Translations under genes and position numbers: made by a program
Notes under the pieces: model-generated
The model's database searches: none
What the model saw: the letters and a program-made list of their open reading frames with translations, nothing else
Told to the model about the DNA's origin: nothing
From: Solimonas terrae
GTDB lineage: Bacteria > Pseudomonadota > Gammaproteobacteria > Nevskiales > Nevskiaceae
Direction of reading: 5' to 3'
DNA: 64,000 nucleotides
NCBI RefSeq assembly: GCF_011067135.1
Contig: NZ_JAAMOW010000005.1
Span: forward strand, 62,001 to 126,000
Part shown: positions 34,830-42,629 of the stretch, piece after piece
How positions within the stretch are numbered: the first letter of the stretch is position 1
How the letters are laid out: each line of letters opens with the position of its first letter

Positions 34830-35572
34830 TCGAAGTGGTTGCGGCCGACTGGCCGGCACCGCCGCAGATTCATGCCGTGCAGACCACGCGGCGCGGCGGT
34901 GTTTCGCGCGAGCCCTATGACAGCCTCAATCTGCGCAGCTACACCGACGACGATTCGGCAGCCGTGCAAGCCAATCGCCAACGCCTGCGCGATGAGCTGC
35001 GGCTTCCCGGTGAGCCGCTGTGGCTGCGGCAGGTACACGGCACGGCGGTAGTCGATGCTGCTCGTTGCGGGGCAGGCGAGCCGGTTGCCGATGCCAGCGA
35101 CACGACGGCCAGCAACGTGGTCTGCGCCGTATTGACCGCCGACTGCCTGCCGGTGCTGATGTGTGCCGACGACGGCAGCTGGATCGGTGCTGCACATGCC
35201 GGTTGGCGCGGCCTCGCGGCCGGCGTGCTGGAGGCCCTGGTCGCGCGAGCCGGCTTGCCGCCGCCGCGGCTGATGGCCTGGTTTGGTGCGGCGATCGGCC
35301 CGGCACACTTCGAGGTCGGACCCGAAGTGCGCGAGACTTTCGTGCGCGCGCAGGCGTCGGCGGCCCTCGCGTTCCGCGCAGGCCGTGGCGATCGCTGGTA
35401 CGCGGATCTCTACGCGCTGGCGCGCCTGCGTCTGCAGCAGGCCGGCGTGCAGCGCATTCATGGCGGCGGCCTTTGCACGTACGCCGATTCCGCGCGCTTC
35501 TATTCTTATCGGCGGACGCCGGATACCGGCCGCATGGCGACGCTGATCTGGCGCAGCGCTTTGCCGGACTGA
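34826..35572 (+). CDS. pgeF: PgeF/YfiH-family purine nucleoside phosphorylase / peptidoglycan editing factor
   Basis: A 248-residue multi-copper-polyphenol-oxidase-like protein (DUF152). Members act on purine nucleosides and, in E. coli, help keep the correct residue in the peptidoglycan stem. The zinc and catalytic residues are in VHGTAVV, LTADCLPVLMCADD and AAHAGWRGLAAGV, and the C-terminal segment is CTYADSARFYSYRR. Coupling to rluD by ATGA overlap, next to bamD, is the same as in E. coli (rluD-yfiH). Confidence 0.95.
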   Translation: MIEVVAADWPAPPQIHAVQTTRRGGVSREPYDSLNLRSYTDDDSAAVQANRQRLRDELRLPGEPLWLRQVHGTAVVDAARCGAGEPVADASDTTASNVVCAVLTADCLPVLMCADDGSWIGAAHAGWRGLAAGVLEALVARAGLPPPRLMAWFGAAIGPAHFEVGPEVRETFVRAQASAALAFRAGRGDRWYADLYALARLRLQQAGVQRIHGGGLCTYADSARFYSYRRTPDTGRMATLIWRSALPD

Positions 35573-35631
35573 CCGCCGCGCCCTGCGCTCCGGCGATGGC
35601 GAGCGCCGGGCACCCCGCCTACACTCCGGCG

Positions 35632-37071
35632 ATGGGTTCTGTTCGAGGAGAGGACCAGCGGGCGCCTAGAACGATAAAGAAGGCGCTGCGCTCATCATGT
35701 GCCGTCGCGGCCGCCATCATCTGTGGCGCGCTGCTGAGCGCGCGCGCGCAGGCGCAGACCGATGCCGCAAGCACCACGCCGCCGCCTTCGATTCCGGCGA
35801 ATCTGACGCCGTTCGGGGCGGAAGTCGCCGGCAACGCCAGCGGCAGCATTCCGGCGTGGAACGGCGGCCTTGCCGGGCCGCCGCCCTGCTTTGCGTCTTC
35901 CCACGGCCGCTATTGCGACCCGTTTGCCGATGACCAGCCGCTCTATACGGTGACCGCTGAAAACGTCGACGACCATGCCGCGGTGCTGAGCCCCGGCCAG
36001 CGCGCGCTGTTCGCGAAATTCCCGGACAGCTATCGGATGCGGGTGTTTCCGACGCGACGCAGCTTCGCCAATCCACCCGCGGTTTACGCAGCGACGCAGG
36101 CCAACATGGCACGCGCGGTGCTGGCCGATGGCGTGCTGAAGAAGGCCGCGACCGGTCTGCCGTTCCCGTTGCCGGCCAACGGTGCGGAGGCCTTGTGGAA
36201 TCACCGCCTGCGCTGGCGACCGCTGGTCACCGAGCGGGTCTCGGCGCAGTTCGCGGTTGCCGAGAGCGGCGATTTCGCGCAGACCCAGGAGCGCGAATTC
36301 GTGCGCTTCGACTATGGCGCGACGGACTACGACCTGCAGGCCGCACGCGGCATTCTGTCGCGGCGCCTGCAGTGGCTGGAGCAGCCGGCGCGACAGGCCG
36401 GCGTCGGCATCCTGATCGATGATGTCGCCGACCCCGGCGACTTTGCGCGTCGTGCCTGGCAGTTCGGAACCGGCGACGAGCAGGCCAAACATGCGCCGAA
36501 TCTTGGTTACGACACGCCGGGCATCGGCACCGACGATCTGCGCAGCAATGACCAGATCGACATGTTCTTCGGGCCGCTGGACCGCTATGACCTGAAGCTG
36601 CTCGGCAAGCAGGAAATGCTGGTGCCCGCCAACAGCTATGCCTTGCACAGCGCCGATCTGCCGTATCGCGAACTGATCGGCCGGCATCATCTGAATCCGG
36701 ACTTCGCCCGTTATGAATTGCGTCGGGTCTGGGTCGTCGATGCCACGCTCAAACGCGGTTCCGTGCACGCCTGTCGGCACCGGCGTTTCTATCTCGACGA
36801 GGACGGCTGGCAGATTCGCGTGGTCGACAACTATGACAACCGCGGCGAGCTCTGGCGCGTACAGGAAGCGCATACGGTGATGGCCTATGACCGGGGCTTC
36901 GAATTGCCGGTCGCCGAGACGGTGTACGATCTTCCGGGCAGCCGTTATCTTGTACAGGGGCTGAACAATGAAGAACCCGAAGTCGCGTACCCGGAGATGG
37001 CGGCCGACGACTTCGGTGCGAATGATCTGGCGCGGCGGGGCCGCAAGCTGAGGCTGGCCGCGCAACCATGA
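35632..37071 (+). CDS. DUF1329 exported protein
   Basis: A 479-residue DUF1329-family protein, predicted to be periplasmic or outer-membrane. A signal sequence lies at residues 20-45 (AVAAAIICGALLSARAQA). After it come LTPFGAEVAGNASGSIPAWNGG, a hallmark of the family, and later DQIDMFFGPLDRYD and CRHRRFYLDEDGWQ. DUF1329 members often occur with a DUF1302 partner, a YCF48-like protein and an RND transporter. Here the last two follow directly, and DUF1302 is absent from the window. The exact start is uncertain: ATG at 35632 or 35596, neither with a clear ribosome-binding site. Confidence 0.85.
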   Translation: MGSVRGEDQRAPRTIKKALRSSCAVAAAIICGALLSARAQAQTDAASTTPPPSIPANLTPFGAEVAGNASGSIPAWNGGLAGPPPCFASSHGRYCDPFADDQPLYTVTAENVDDHAAVLSPGQRALFAKFPDSYRMRVFPTRRSFANPPAVYAATQANMARAVLADGVLKKAATGLPFPLPANGAEALWNHRLRWRPLVTERVSAQFAVAESGDFAQTQEREFVRFDYGATDYDLQAARGILSRRLQWLEQPARQAGVGILIDDVADPGDFARRAWQFGTGDEQAKHAPNLGYDTPGIGTDDLRSNDQIDMFFGPLDRYDLKLLGKQEMLVPANSYALHSADLPYRELIGRHHLNPDFARYELRRVWVVDATLKRGSVHACRHRRFYLDEDGWQIRVVDNYDNRGELWRVQEAHTVMAYDRGFELPVAETVYDLPGSRYLVQGLNNEEPEVAYPEMAADDFGANDLARRGRKLRLAAQP

Positions 37072-37143
37072 GCGCAGCCGCGGACGCGAGAAAAATTACG
37101 ATTTCAAACGGCATGCTGCCGTGAGCGTTGGGGAGTTCTGAAC

Positions 37144-38148
37144 GTGAAAAAAGCGTGGACAATTGCCGGAGCGGCCCTGCTGGGTGTGCTCGTCAGCTCG
37201 GGGGCCTGGGCCCAGGACGATGATGGCGACGGGTCGGCCAAGGCGCCGGCAGTGGCGGTCAAGCCGATGCCTGCGGAAATCATGCCGTTGTCGCCGAAGT
37301 CGCTGTTGCTCGGTGTCGAGAATACCGGCGAGCACCTGATCGCGGTCGGCGACCGTGGCGCGATTCTCGCCTCGAACGACGGCAAGAACTGGACGCAGGT
37401 GAATGTGCCGGTGCGCTCGACGCTGACCACGGTGGCTTTCGCCGACGGGCAGCATGGCTGGGCGGCCGGACACGATGCCGCGATCGTCCATACCGATGAC
37501 GGCGGCAAGACCTGGAAGTTGCAGAACTTCCAGCCGGAACTCGAGAAGCCGGTACTCGGCCTGCTCGCGCTCGACGCGCAGCACTGCATCGCGACCGGTG
37601 CCTACGGCCTGCTGCTGGAGACCCAGGATGGCGGCCAGACCTGGAATTCGGTCGACAGCCACGGCTTCGATGAAGACGAGCTGCATCTGAATTCGATCAA
37701 CAGGCTTGCCAATGGCGATCTGCTGATCGCCGGCGAGCAGGGCTTGCTCGCGATCTCCACCGATGGCGGCGCGACCTGGACCAAGCAGGCGTCGCCGTAC
37801 GAGGGTTCGTATTTCGGCGTGCTGCCGCGCGGCGACAAGGGTGCGCTGATCTACGGCCTGCGTGGCAACGTCTATGTGAGCGACGACGCGCGTGCCGGGA
37901 AATGGACGGCGCTGCAGACCAACACGGTCGCGTCGATGTTCGGCGGCGCCGCCGTGCCGGGTGACGGCGACGTGCTGGTCGGCCTCAATGGCGTGATCAT
38001 GGTGATTTCGAAGAACGACGACGTGCAGCTGTTGCGCTCGCCGGATGGAACCCCCCTGTCGGACGTCGTGCCTTACGGCGACAACGTCTTCCTCGCCGTC
38101 GGTGAATCCGGCGTGCAGCCGATCTCCGTCAAGGCGCTGAGCCAATAA
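37144..38148 (+). CDS. YCF48-like secreted beta-propeller protein
   Basis: A 334-residue exported protein with a signal peptide ending SSGAWAQ. The body holds repeated strands of the BNR/YCF48 type: ILASNDGKNWTQV, AAIVHTDDGGKTWKLQNF, LLLETQDGGQTWNSV and LLAISTDGGATWTKQ. These repeats predict a beta-propeller. YCF48-like proteins in plants and cyanobacteria assist photosystem II assembly; in proteobacteria they are usually beside RND transporters, with unknown function. The GTG start at 37144 has GGGGAG upstream. It lies between the DUF1329 and RND genes. Confidence 0.87.
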   Translation: MKKAWTIAGAALLGVLVSSGAWAQDDDGDGSAKAPAVAVKPMPAEIMPLSPKSLLLGVENTGEHLIAVGDRGAILASNDGKNWTQVNVPVRSTLTTVAFADGQHGWAAGHDAAIVHTDDGGKTWKLQNFQPELEKPVLGLLALDAQHCIATGAYGLLLETQDGGQTWNSVDSHGFDEDELHLNSINRLANGDLLIAGEQGLLAISTDGGATWTKQASPYEGSYFGVLPRGDKGALIYGLRGNVYVSDDARAGKWTALQTNTVASMFGGAAVPGDGDVLVGLNGVIMVISKNDDVQLLRSPDGTPLSDVVPYGDNVFLAVGESGVQPISVKALSQ

Positions 38149-38160
38149 GCGGGCACGACC

Positions 38161-40986
38161 ATGAACTCCAACAACGAACTGACCCGCACGCAACGCCTCC
38201 TGCGCACGATCGAACCGGTCATCTACGCCAAGCGCTGGCTGACGATGACGATACTTGTCGTCGCCACCGTGCTGCTTGCCTGGCAGATGGTGCAGATCAA
38301 GCGTGACGCCGGCTTCGACAAGTCGATCCCGCTCGAGCATCCGTACATGAAGGTGCTCAAGCAGTACATGGCCGACTTCGGCGGCGCCAACACGGTGCTG
38401 GTGGCCTTGATGCAGAAGCCGGGGCACGGTGACATCTACAACGCACAGTTCCTGACCTCGCTGAAGACCGCGACCGACGAGCTGTTCTTCCTGCCCGGCG
38501 TCGACCGCTCGCGCGTGTCGTCGATCTTCACGCCGGACGTACGCTACATCGAAGTCGTCGAAGGCGGCTTCTCGGGCGGCAACGTCATTCCGGCCGATTA
38601 CCAGCCGACGCAGAAGTACTTCGATCTGGTGCGCGCCAACGTCGGCAAGGGTGGCCATGTCGGCCGCTATGTCGCCAAGGATCAGGACGGCGCGATGATC
38701 TACTCCGAGCTGCTCGAAGTCGATCCGGTGACCGGCGAGAAGCTCGACTACGAAAAGGTCGCGAAGGGGCTCGAAGAGAAGCTGCGCGGCCGCTTCATGA
38801 ATCCGAACAAGATCATCTACACGCTGAAGAAGGATCACGGTCCGCTGAAGGCCGGCAGCAAGGTCGCCGAAGGTTTCGTCGACTACGGCTGGAAGCTGAT
38901 GCTGCAGGACTTCGAGGTTGCCAATCCGGCCGGTGAAGGGCTCAAGCCGATTGTCGTGCACGGCTACGAAGTGAAGACCCAGACCGTGCCGAATCCGCAG
39001 TACAACCCGAACATCACCGTTCACATCGTCGGTTTCGCCAAGGTCGTCGGCGACGTCATCGACGCGACCATGCAGGTCGTGCTGTTCTTCCTGATGACGC
39101 TGGTCATGACGATGATCCTGCTGTGGCTCTACGTCGGCAGCTTCAAGCTGGCGGTATTGCCGCTGATCTGCTCGATCACCGCCGTGATCTGGGAATTCGG
39201 CCTGCTGCGCCTGATGGGCAAGGGCCTCGATCCGTTCGCGATCCTCGTGCCGTTCCTGATACTCGCGGTTTCCGTCAGCCACGGCGTGCAATACGTCAAT
39301 GCCTGGGTCGGCGAGATCACCATGAACCGCCGCAACAGTTTCGATGCCTCACTTGAAACCTGGCGGCGCCTGGCGATCTACGGGACGATGGCGATCATGA
39401 CCGACGTCGTCGGCTTCGCGCTGATCGGTCTGATCCCGATCGACATCATTCGCGAGATGGCACTCAACGCCACACTCGGCATGGCGGCGATCATCGTCAC
39501 CAACAAGGTGATGATGCCGATCATGCTGACCTGGGTGGACATCGGCGATCCGGTGGCGTTCCAGGACAAGCAGGACAGCCGCGACGGCATCTTCGATCCG
39601 CTCTGGCGCCTGATTTCGAACATGGTGCGGCCGGCGCCGGCGGTGATCGCGATCCTGCTCGCGTCCGCGCTGTTCGGCTGGAGCCTGTGGAAGGGCGAGG
39701 GTCTGCAGGTCGGCGACAGCCAGGCCGGCGTGCCGGAGCTGCTGCCGCACTCGCGCTTCAACAACGACATGGCGGCGATCAACGCCAACTTCACGATCGG
39801 CACCGACATCTTCAAGGTGATCGCCGAGATGGATCCTGAATCCTGCGTGCGCTACGACATGATCGAACAGGTCGATCGTTTCGACGCACACATGGAGAAC
39901 ACGGTCGGCGTGCAGAGTATCCTGTCGCTGCCATGGGCGGCCAAGCAGGTCAATTCGGCGTTCTCCGAGGCGGCACCGAAGTTCCGCGTGCTGCCGCGCA
40001 ACCAGTACGCGATCGTGCAGGCGATCACGCCGATCCCGACCTCGTCCGGCCTGCTCAATCCCGATTGCTCGGCGCTGGCCGTCTTCGTCTTCACCAAGGA
40101 CCACACCGCGGCAACGCTCGAACGCATCGTCGACAAGACCAAGGCGTTCAACAAGAGCAATGCCGCCGAGTTCTACGAGACGCACAAGGATGTCGACGCC
40201 AAGTACTGCGGCGACAAGATGGATGCGCGACGTGAGGTCGGCGACACCAAGGTCAAGCTCGAGAAGTTCATCGAAGGACTGCGCAAGAGCCATCCGGGCA
40301 TCGGCTACGACGCGATCAACGGCAACGGCACTGTTGTCGCGTTGACCAAGAAGAACGACGAAGCCAAGGAAAAGCTCAAGGGCATGGACAAGGCCTGTCC
40401 GGTCAACTTCGCGCTGGCGTCCGGCAACGTCGGCGTGATGGCGGCGACCAACGAGGAAGTGCATCGCCTCGAGCGGCCGATCCTCTACATCGTCTACGCC
40501 GGCATCATCGTCTGCGTGTTCCTGTCGTTCTTCGAATGGCAGTCGATCGTGTCGATCATGCTGCCGCTGGCGCTGGTGTCGTTCATGGCCTACGCGGTGA
40601 TGACGATTCTTGGCATCGGCATGAAGGTGGCGACCCTGCCGGTCGTCGCGCTGGCCGCCGGCATCGGTGTCGACTACGGCATTTACGTCTACGCGACGCT
40701 GGCAGACGCGACGGCTGGCGGATACAAGCTGCGCGATGCCTATTTCAAGACCCTGAAGATGACCGGCAAGGCGGTGGTGTTCACCGGTATCACGCTGGGT
40801 ATCGGCGTGGCGACCTGGCTCTGGTCCGGCCTGCAGTTCCAGCGCGACATGGGCAAGCTGCTGGTCTTCATGTTCACGGCCAACATGTTCGGTGCGATCC
40901 TGCTGCTGCCGGCGATCGCCTCGTTCCTGCTCAAGCCCAGGGAACTGGCGCCCGGCGAGGAGCCGGTGTTCAAGCCGCGCCACTGA
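38161..40986 (+). CDS. RND/MMPL-family inner-membrane transporter
   Basis: A 941-residue transporter with one helix near residues 28-44, a large periplasmic loop (45-300), five more helices (307-465), a second loop and a final helix bundle (from about 778). This is the two-fold RND layout with SSD-like domains. The second half has LPVVALAAGIGVDYGIYVYA, a conserved transmembrane segment with Asp for proton relay. It is the size of MMPL/HpnN-like lipid or hydrophobic-molecule exporters rather than AcrB (about 1040). It lies 12 bp after the YCF48-like gene. The substrate is unknown, perhaps a lipid or hydrocarbon. Confidence 0.9.
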   Translation: MNSNNELTRTQRLLRTIEPVIYAKRWLTMTILVVATVLLAWQMVQIKRDAGFDKSIPLEHPYMKVLKQYMADFGGANTVLVALMQKPGHGDIYNAQFLTSLKTATDELFFLPGVDRSRVSSIFTPDVRYIEVVEGGFSGGNVIPADYQPTQKYFDLVRANVGKGGHVGRYVAKDQDGAMIYSELLEVDPVTGEKLDYEKVAKGLEEKLRGRFMNPNKIIYTLKKDHGPLKAGSKVAEGFVDYGWKLMLQDFEVANPAGEGLKPIVVHGYEVKTQTVPNPQYNPNITVHIVGFAKVVGDVIDATMQVVLFFLMTLVMTMILLWLYVGSFKLAVLPLICSITAVIWEFGLLRLMGKGLDPFAILVPFLILAVSVSHGVQYVNAWVGEITMNRRNSFDASLETWRRLAIYGTMAIMTDVVGFALIGLIPIDIIREMALNATLGMAAIIVTNKVMMPIMLTWVDIGDPVAFQDKQDSRDGIFDPLWRLISNMVRPAPAVIAILLASALFGWSLWKGEGLQVGDSQAGVPELLPHSRFNNDMAAINANFTIGTDIFKVIAEMDPESCVRYDMIEQVDRFDAHMENTVGVQSILSLPWAAKQVNSAFSEAAPKFRVLPRNQYAIVQAITPIPTSSGLLNPDCSALAVFVFTKDHTAATLERIVDKTKAFNKSNAAEFYETHKDVDAKYCGDKMDARREVGDTKVKLEKFIEGLRKSHPGIGYDAINGNGTVVALTKKNDEAKEKLKGMDKACPVNFALASGNVGVMAATNEEVHRLERPILYIVYAGIIVCVFLSFFEWQSIVSIMLPLALVSFMAYAVMTILGIGMKVATLPVVALAAGIGVDYGIYVYATLADATAGGYKLRDAYFKTLKMTGKAVVFTGITLGIGVATWLWSGLQFQRDMGKLLVFMFTANMFGAILLLPAIASFLLKPRELAPGEEPVFKPRH

Positions 40987-41006
40987 CGGGCTGCCCTGTC
41001 GAGTTG

Positions 41007-41039
41007 ATGAAATGGCCCGCCTTCTGCGGGCCATTTCAT
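41007..41039 (+). terminator. strong hairpin after the RND gene
   Basis: A stem of about 13 bp (41007-41020 with 41026-41039, TGAAATGGCCCGC paired with its complement) has a five-base loop. It starts 21 bp after the RND stop. T-rich sequence follows only briefly, so termination is likely but not certain. It separates the trio from the exporter genes. Confidence 0.6.
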
Positions 41040-41056
41040 TGGACACACATATTTAC

Positions 41057-41110
41057 AAGACAAGCGGCGCGCTGCTTGGCCATAATGCGTCGCACGACAT
41101 GAGTGTCGTG
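41057..41110 (+). promoter_or_regulatory. candidate promoter and operator dyad of the exporter operon
   Basis: AAGACA (41057-41062) and CATAAT (41081-41086) form a possible -35/-10 pair with an 18-bp spacer. The perfect 7-bp dyad CACGACA (41093-41099) and TGTCGTG (41104-41110), with a 4-bp spacer, lies just downstream, where transcription would start. This is the expected place for a repressor operator, for example of the TetR type. No such regulator is in the window. Confidence 0.42.
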
Positions 41111-41180
41111 TCATACGACGGCACGGCATCGGGAGTGACGGCCAACGGCCGTGCTGCGCGATTACAAACGGGGAGCGTGG

Positions 41181-42608
41181 ATGTCGCTTACAAGCAAGTC
41201 ACTGTGGTCGTGCTGCACGGCCATGCTGCTCGGCGCCTGTCTCGGTTCATCGGCGTCGGCACAGGGCGCCACCGGCAGCCAGGCTGCGGCGAGCGATCTG
41301 CTGACGATCTGCAACGATGCCCTGCAGTTCAATCCGGCCTATGAATCGGCGCGCGCAAGCTATTACGCGGCCAAGGAGCTGGTCCCGCAGGCGCGCGGCA
41401 AGCTGTTGCCGCAGGTGGGCCTGCTCGGCGAATACGACTGGCTGCGTCAGCATCAGGACGCGACCTATCATGGTGATTTCGAAATCGCCAACCGCAGCTA
41501 CGACACGCGTTTCATCGTCAACGGCAGCGATACGTTCACGCGCGGCCTGTACGGCGCGCAGCTGACGCAAGCGCTGTACCGGCCGCAGTTGTTTCTCGGC
41601 CTGAGCGCCGCCAAGCTCAAGGGCGAGCAGGCCGAGCTGGCATTGACCGCCGCACAGGACGAGCTGCTGATCAATGTGGCCGACAGTTATTTCGCGGTGC
41701 TCGCGGCGCGCGACGCCGCGGCTTTTGCGCACGCTGAAACCGAGGCCCTGCACGAGCAGTTCCAGCATGCGAGCTCGCGCAGCGATGCCGGTCTGGCGAC
41801 ACTGGCGGACGTCAAGGCGGCCGAGGCCTCGTATGCGATCGCATCGGTGGACGAGGCCGATGCCCGGAATACACTGCTGGCTGCGCAGATGGCACTGGAG
41901 GCGCTGACCGGACGCAGTTATCCGAGCCTCAAGGTGTTGCCGCCAAACGTCGGTCTGTCGGCGCCGCAGCCGATGGACGAGGACGCGTGGGTGGCACGCG
42001 CGCAGACCGACAATCCGGCGATCCTCGCGCAGAAGGCCGGTCTCGAGATCGCCCGCATCAATCGTCGCGCGAGCGAGCGCGCACGCTATCCGCAGGTCGA
42101 TCTGGTCGGCACCGCATCGGCGATCGACAACACCGGCGGCGTCAGCGGCGAGGTCGACGGCGATGACGAAAGCATCGGCGTGCGGCTGACGATGCCGATC
42201 TACAGCGGCGGTCAGGTCAGCTCGGCGATCCGTCAGTCCGAAGAGCTGGAGAAAAAGGCCGACGCCGATGTGCGCGACACGCAGGCAACGACGATCCGCA
42301 ACACGCGACTGGCGTTCCTGAATACCTCCACGGGGCTGCAGCGCATTGCCGCGTTGAAGCGTGCAGTCGAGGCGGCCAGCGACGCGGAAGACGCTGCCCG
42401 CTCGGGTTTCGACGCCGGCACGCGCAGCAATACCGATGTGCTCGATGCGGTCGAGAAACGCTACGGCGCCGAACGCGACTACGCCGCCGCGCGATATCGC
42501 CTGCTCGTCAATTCGCTGCGTCTCAAGCAGCTGTCCGGCAATCTGCTGACCGCCGATCTGGCGCAGATCAACCGTCTGCTGCAGCCGCCGCAGCCTGCTT
42601 CACCGTAA
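41181..42608 (+). CDS. TolC-family outer-membrane efflux protein
   Basis: A 475-residue outer-membrane channel. A signal peptide ends near GSSASAQG. The mature protein has the long alpha-helical repeats of TolC: NPAYESARASYYAAKELVPQ at the start, SDAGLATLADVKAAEASYAI in the middle, and FDAGTRSNTDVLDAVEKRYG near the end. Length is that of AggA/TolC-type type I secretion channels. The ATG at 41181 has GGGGAG five bases upstream; an earlier GTG lacks one. It heads a four-gene operon with an HlyD-type fusion protein, so it provides the outer-membrane exit. Confidence 0.92.
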   Translation: MSLTSKSLWSCCTAMLLGACLGSSASAQGATGSQAAASDLLTICNDALQFNPAYESARASYYAAKELVPQARGKLLPQVGLLGEYDWLRQHQDATYHGDFEIANRSYDTRFIVNGSDTFTRGLYGAQLTQALYRPQLFLGLSAAKLKGEQAELALTAAQDELLINVADSYFAVLAARDAAAFAHAETEALHEQFQHASSRSDAGLATLADVKAAEASYAIASVDEADARNTLLAAQMALEALTGRSYPSLKVLPPNVGLSAPQPMDEDAWVARAQTDNPAILAQKAGLEIARINRRASERARYPQVDLVGTASAIDNTGGVSGEVDGDDESIGVRLTMPIYSGGQVSSAIRQSEELEKKADADVRDTQATTIRNTRLAFLNTSTGLQRIAALKRAVEAASDAEDAARSGFDAGTRSNTDVLDAVEKRYGAERDYAAARYRLLVNSLRLKQLSGNLLTADLAQINRLLQPPQPASP

Positions 42609-42629
42609 GGGCGCGCCCGGCACTTCGTC

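Noticed and set aside
37096-39291. A 731-residue - strand frame over the YCF48 and RND genes
   Set aside because: Composition is His/Arg/Asp-rich and unlike a protein; both + strand genes are certain.
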